Shown: one piece after another, positions 12,283 to 13,303 of the stretch
How the letters are laid out: each line of letters begins with the position of its first letter
How positions within the stretch are numbered: the first letter of the stretch is position 1
Assembly (NCBI GenBank): GCA_002427055.1
Contig: DIPA01000100.1
Location: forward strand, 4,461-17,763
Length of the DNA: 13,303 nucleotides
Reading direction: 5' to 3'
Source of the DNA: Firmicutes bacterium UBA5500
GTDB taxonomy: Bacteria > Bacillota > UBA994 > UBA5500
The notes under the pieces: model-generated
Database searches by the model: none
What the model was told of the DNA's origin: nothing
Seen by the model: only the letters and a program-made list of their open reading frames with translations
Position numbers and translations under genes: made by a program

Positions 12283-12306
12283 TAGGCTGGCTTTTTGGCT
12301 AGCCTA
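12283..12306 (+). other. Hairpin in the 5' UTR of the ABC exporter gene
   Basis: TAGGCTGGC pairs with GCTAGCCTA (9 bp with one G-T wobble) around a TTTTTG loop, ending 8 nt before the ribosome binding site. It is not followed by a T-tract, so it is more likely a stability or accessibility element than a terminator. Confidence 0.4.
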
Positions 12307-12332
12307 TTGAAGTTAAGGGGGAGATAAAACGG

Positions 12333-13303
12333 ATGCGTAAGCTATTTAGGCAGCTGAAGCCCTTCACCTGGTCAATTATCGCTGTGGTATTACTCGTGTT
12401 CCTACAATCGATGTCGCAGCTATATTTGCCTAACCTAATGTCGCAAATAGTCGATGTCGGTATCGTTAACGGCGATACCGGCTATATTCTGTCAGTCGGT
12501 TTGCGAATGATTTTGGTGGCCGCACTAGGGGCAGTCGCCATTATTGTGGCGCGTTACCTTACAGCCAAGGTAGCCGCTGGTTACGGAAACTCATTGCGCA
12601 AGCAAGTTTTCGAGCGTGTGGAGAGTTTCTCACTGTATGAGTTCGACCAAATCGGTACAGCCTCCTTAATCACAAGAACGACTAATGATGTCAACCAATT
12701 GCAGCAAGTAGTGGGCATGCTGCTGCGGATGACCCTGAGCGCCCCCATGATGCTTATTGGCGGCGTTATTATGGCTGTCTCAAAAGATCCTCGCTTGTCA
12801 CTCGCCTTATTAGGGGTGCTACCTTTTCTGGCCCTGGCCATTGGCATTGTCGTGCGCAAGGGGTTGCCCTTGTTCCACTCGATGCAAGCGAAGCTTGACA
12901 AGCTTAACCTCGTGCTAAGGGAGAACCTAACAGGCATTCGTGTGATCCGTGCCTTTAATCGAACAGACTATGAGCAAAAACGTTTTACAGATGCCAACTA
13001 CGACCTCACGAGTACTGCCATTCACGTTAGCAAGCTGATGGCTGTGATGAACCCAATTATGATGCTGACTCTCAACTTCATTATTATAGGTATCATCTGG
13101 TTCGGTAGCATTCGCATTGATACCGGTAATCTGCAAGTTGGAGACCTGATGGCCTTCGTTCAGTATGCCATGCAAATACTTAACTCGTTGATCATGTTGT
13201 CTATGCTCTTTGTCATGATTCCCAGGGCATCCGTTTCGGCTGATCGTATCAACGAAGTGTTAGAGATGGCACCGGAGATAGTTGATCCTAGCCAGGGGCA
13301 AAC
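12333..13303 (+). CDS. ABC transporter, transmembrane domain (multidrug exporter type), 3'-truncated
   Basis: The frame is open from ATG 12333 to the window end (323 codons); AAGGGGGAG (12315-12323) lies 9 nt upstream. The visible part is an ABC type-1 exporter membrane domain (PF00664) with six hydrophobic segments. It carries typical sequences: an N-terminal LPNLMSQIVDVGIVNGD stretch, the coupling-helix region SLITRTTNDVNQLQ (about 111-124), TGIRVIRAFNR near 204-214, and the end of the domain, VSADRINEVLEMAPEI. The nucleotide-binding domain should follow beyond the window. This layout matches half-transporters that often pair with a second gene directly downstream to form a heterodimeric multidrug exporter. 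The upstream promoter with a TetR-like palindrome fits inducible efflux. Confidence 0.9.
   Translation, partial: MRKLFRQLKPFTWSIIAVVLLVFLQSMSQLYLPNLMSQIVDVGIVNGDTGYILSVGLRMILVAALGAVAIIVARYLTAKVAAGYGNSLRKQVFERVESFSLYEFDQIGTASLITRTTNDVNQLQQVVGMLLRMTLSAPMMLIGGVIMAVSKDPRLSLALLGVLPFLALAIGIVVRKGLPLFHSMQAKLDKLNLVLRENLTGIRVIRAFNRTDYEQKRFTDANYDLTSTAIHVSKLMAVMNPIMMLTLNFIIIGIIWFGSIRIDTGNLQVGDLMAFVQYAMQILNSLIMLSMLFVMIPRASVSADRINEVLEMAPEIVDPSQGQ

Overview
This window looks like chromosomal DNA from an anaerobic, endospore-forming member of the Bacillota (Clostridia or a related class). The reasons are a CotF-type spore coat protein, a stand-alone rubredoxin, strong AGGAGG-type ribosome binding sites, frequent TTG starts, and short REP-like palindromes with a GGGGGACG core beside a REP-associated tyrosine transposase (RAYT). 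This is an inference from gene content; no rRNA or tRNA gene is present to fix the taxonomy.

Layout. Positions 1-831 hold the 3' part of an imidazolonepropionase-like amidohydrolase, closed by a strong hairpin. Next comes a RAYT gene (1079-1840) with a worn REP copy upstream and an inverted REP pair downstream. On the minus strand, 1941-4686 carries an exported M28 metallopeptidase and an M14 zinc carboxypeptidase in one probable operon. Divergent from these is a class II aldolase of the FucA family (4790-5416), which converges on a two-TM zinc-ribbon membrane protein (5468-6088, minus). A second, complete amidohydrolase paralogous to the first lies at 6324-7484. It is followed by a ferritin-like CotF-type coat protein (7596-8174), a perfect 27-bp REP inverted pair, and a ZIP metal transporter (8373-9215). 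A MATE efflux pump (9275-10672, minus) converges on the ZIP gene. The right end has a rubredoxin (10951-11112), a VanW-domain membrane-anchored protein (11252-12193), and the first 323 codons of an ABC exporter (12333 to the end) behind a promoter with a TetR-type palindrome.

How the genes may work together. The left half (two related amidohydrolases, two metallopeptidases, one class II aldolase) suggests scavenging of peptides, amides or small cyclic amides, but no single pathway can be named. The right half mixes sporulation, metal uptake, electron transfer and efflux in short, separately terminated units.

The most unusual material is the repeat system. Two REP-like families have the same 27-nt length and the same AGGGGGACG core, but their terminal stems have changed together (GTGTCA/TGACAC versus GAGAC/GTCTC). 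Both inverted pairs carry a tandem duplication of the same part of the left arm, and only one family sits next to the transposase. The second point of interest is the CotF-like protein, which keeps a full E...ExxH...E...ExxH ferritin-like ligand set interrupted by a Q/G/S/M/H-rich linker. I see no CRISPR array, phage, restriction or toxin-antitoxin system, and nothing that clearly amounts to an undescribed multi-gene system.
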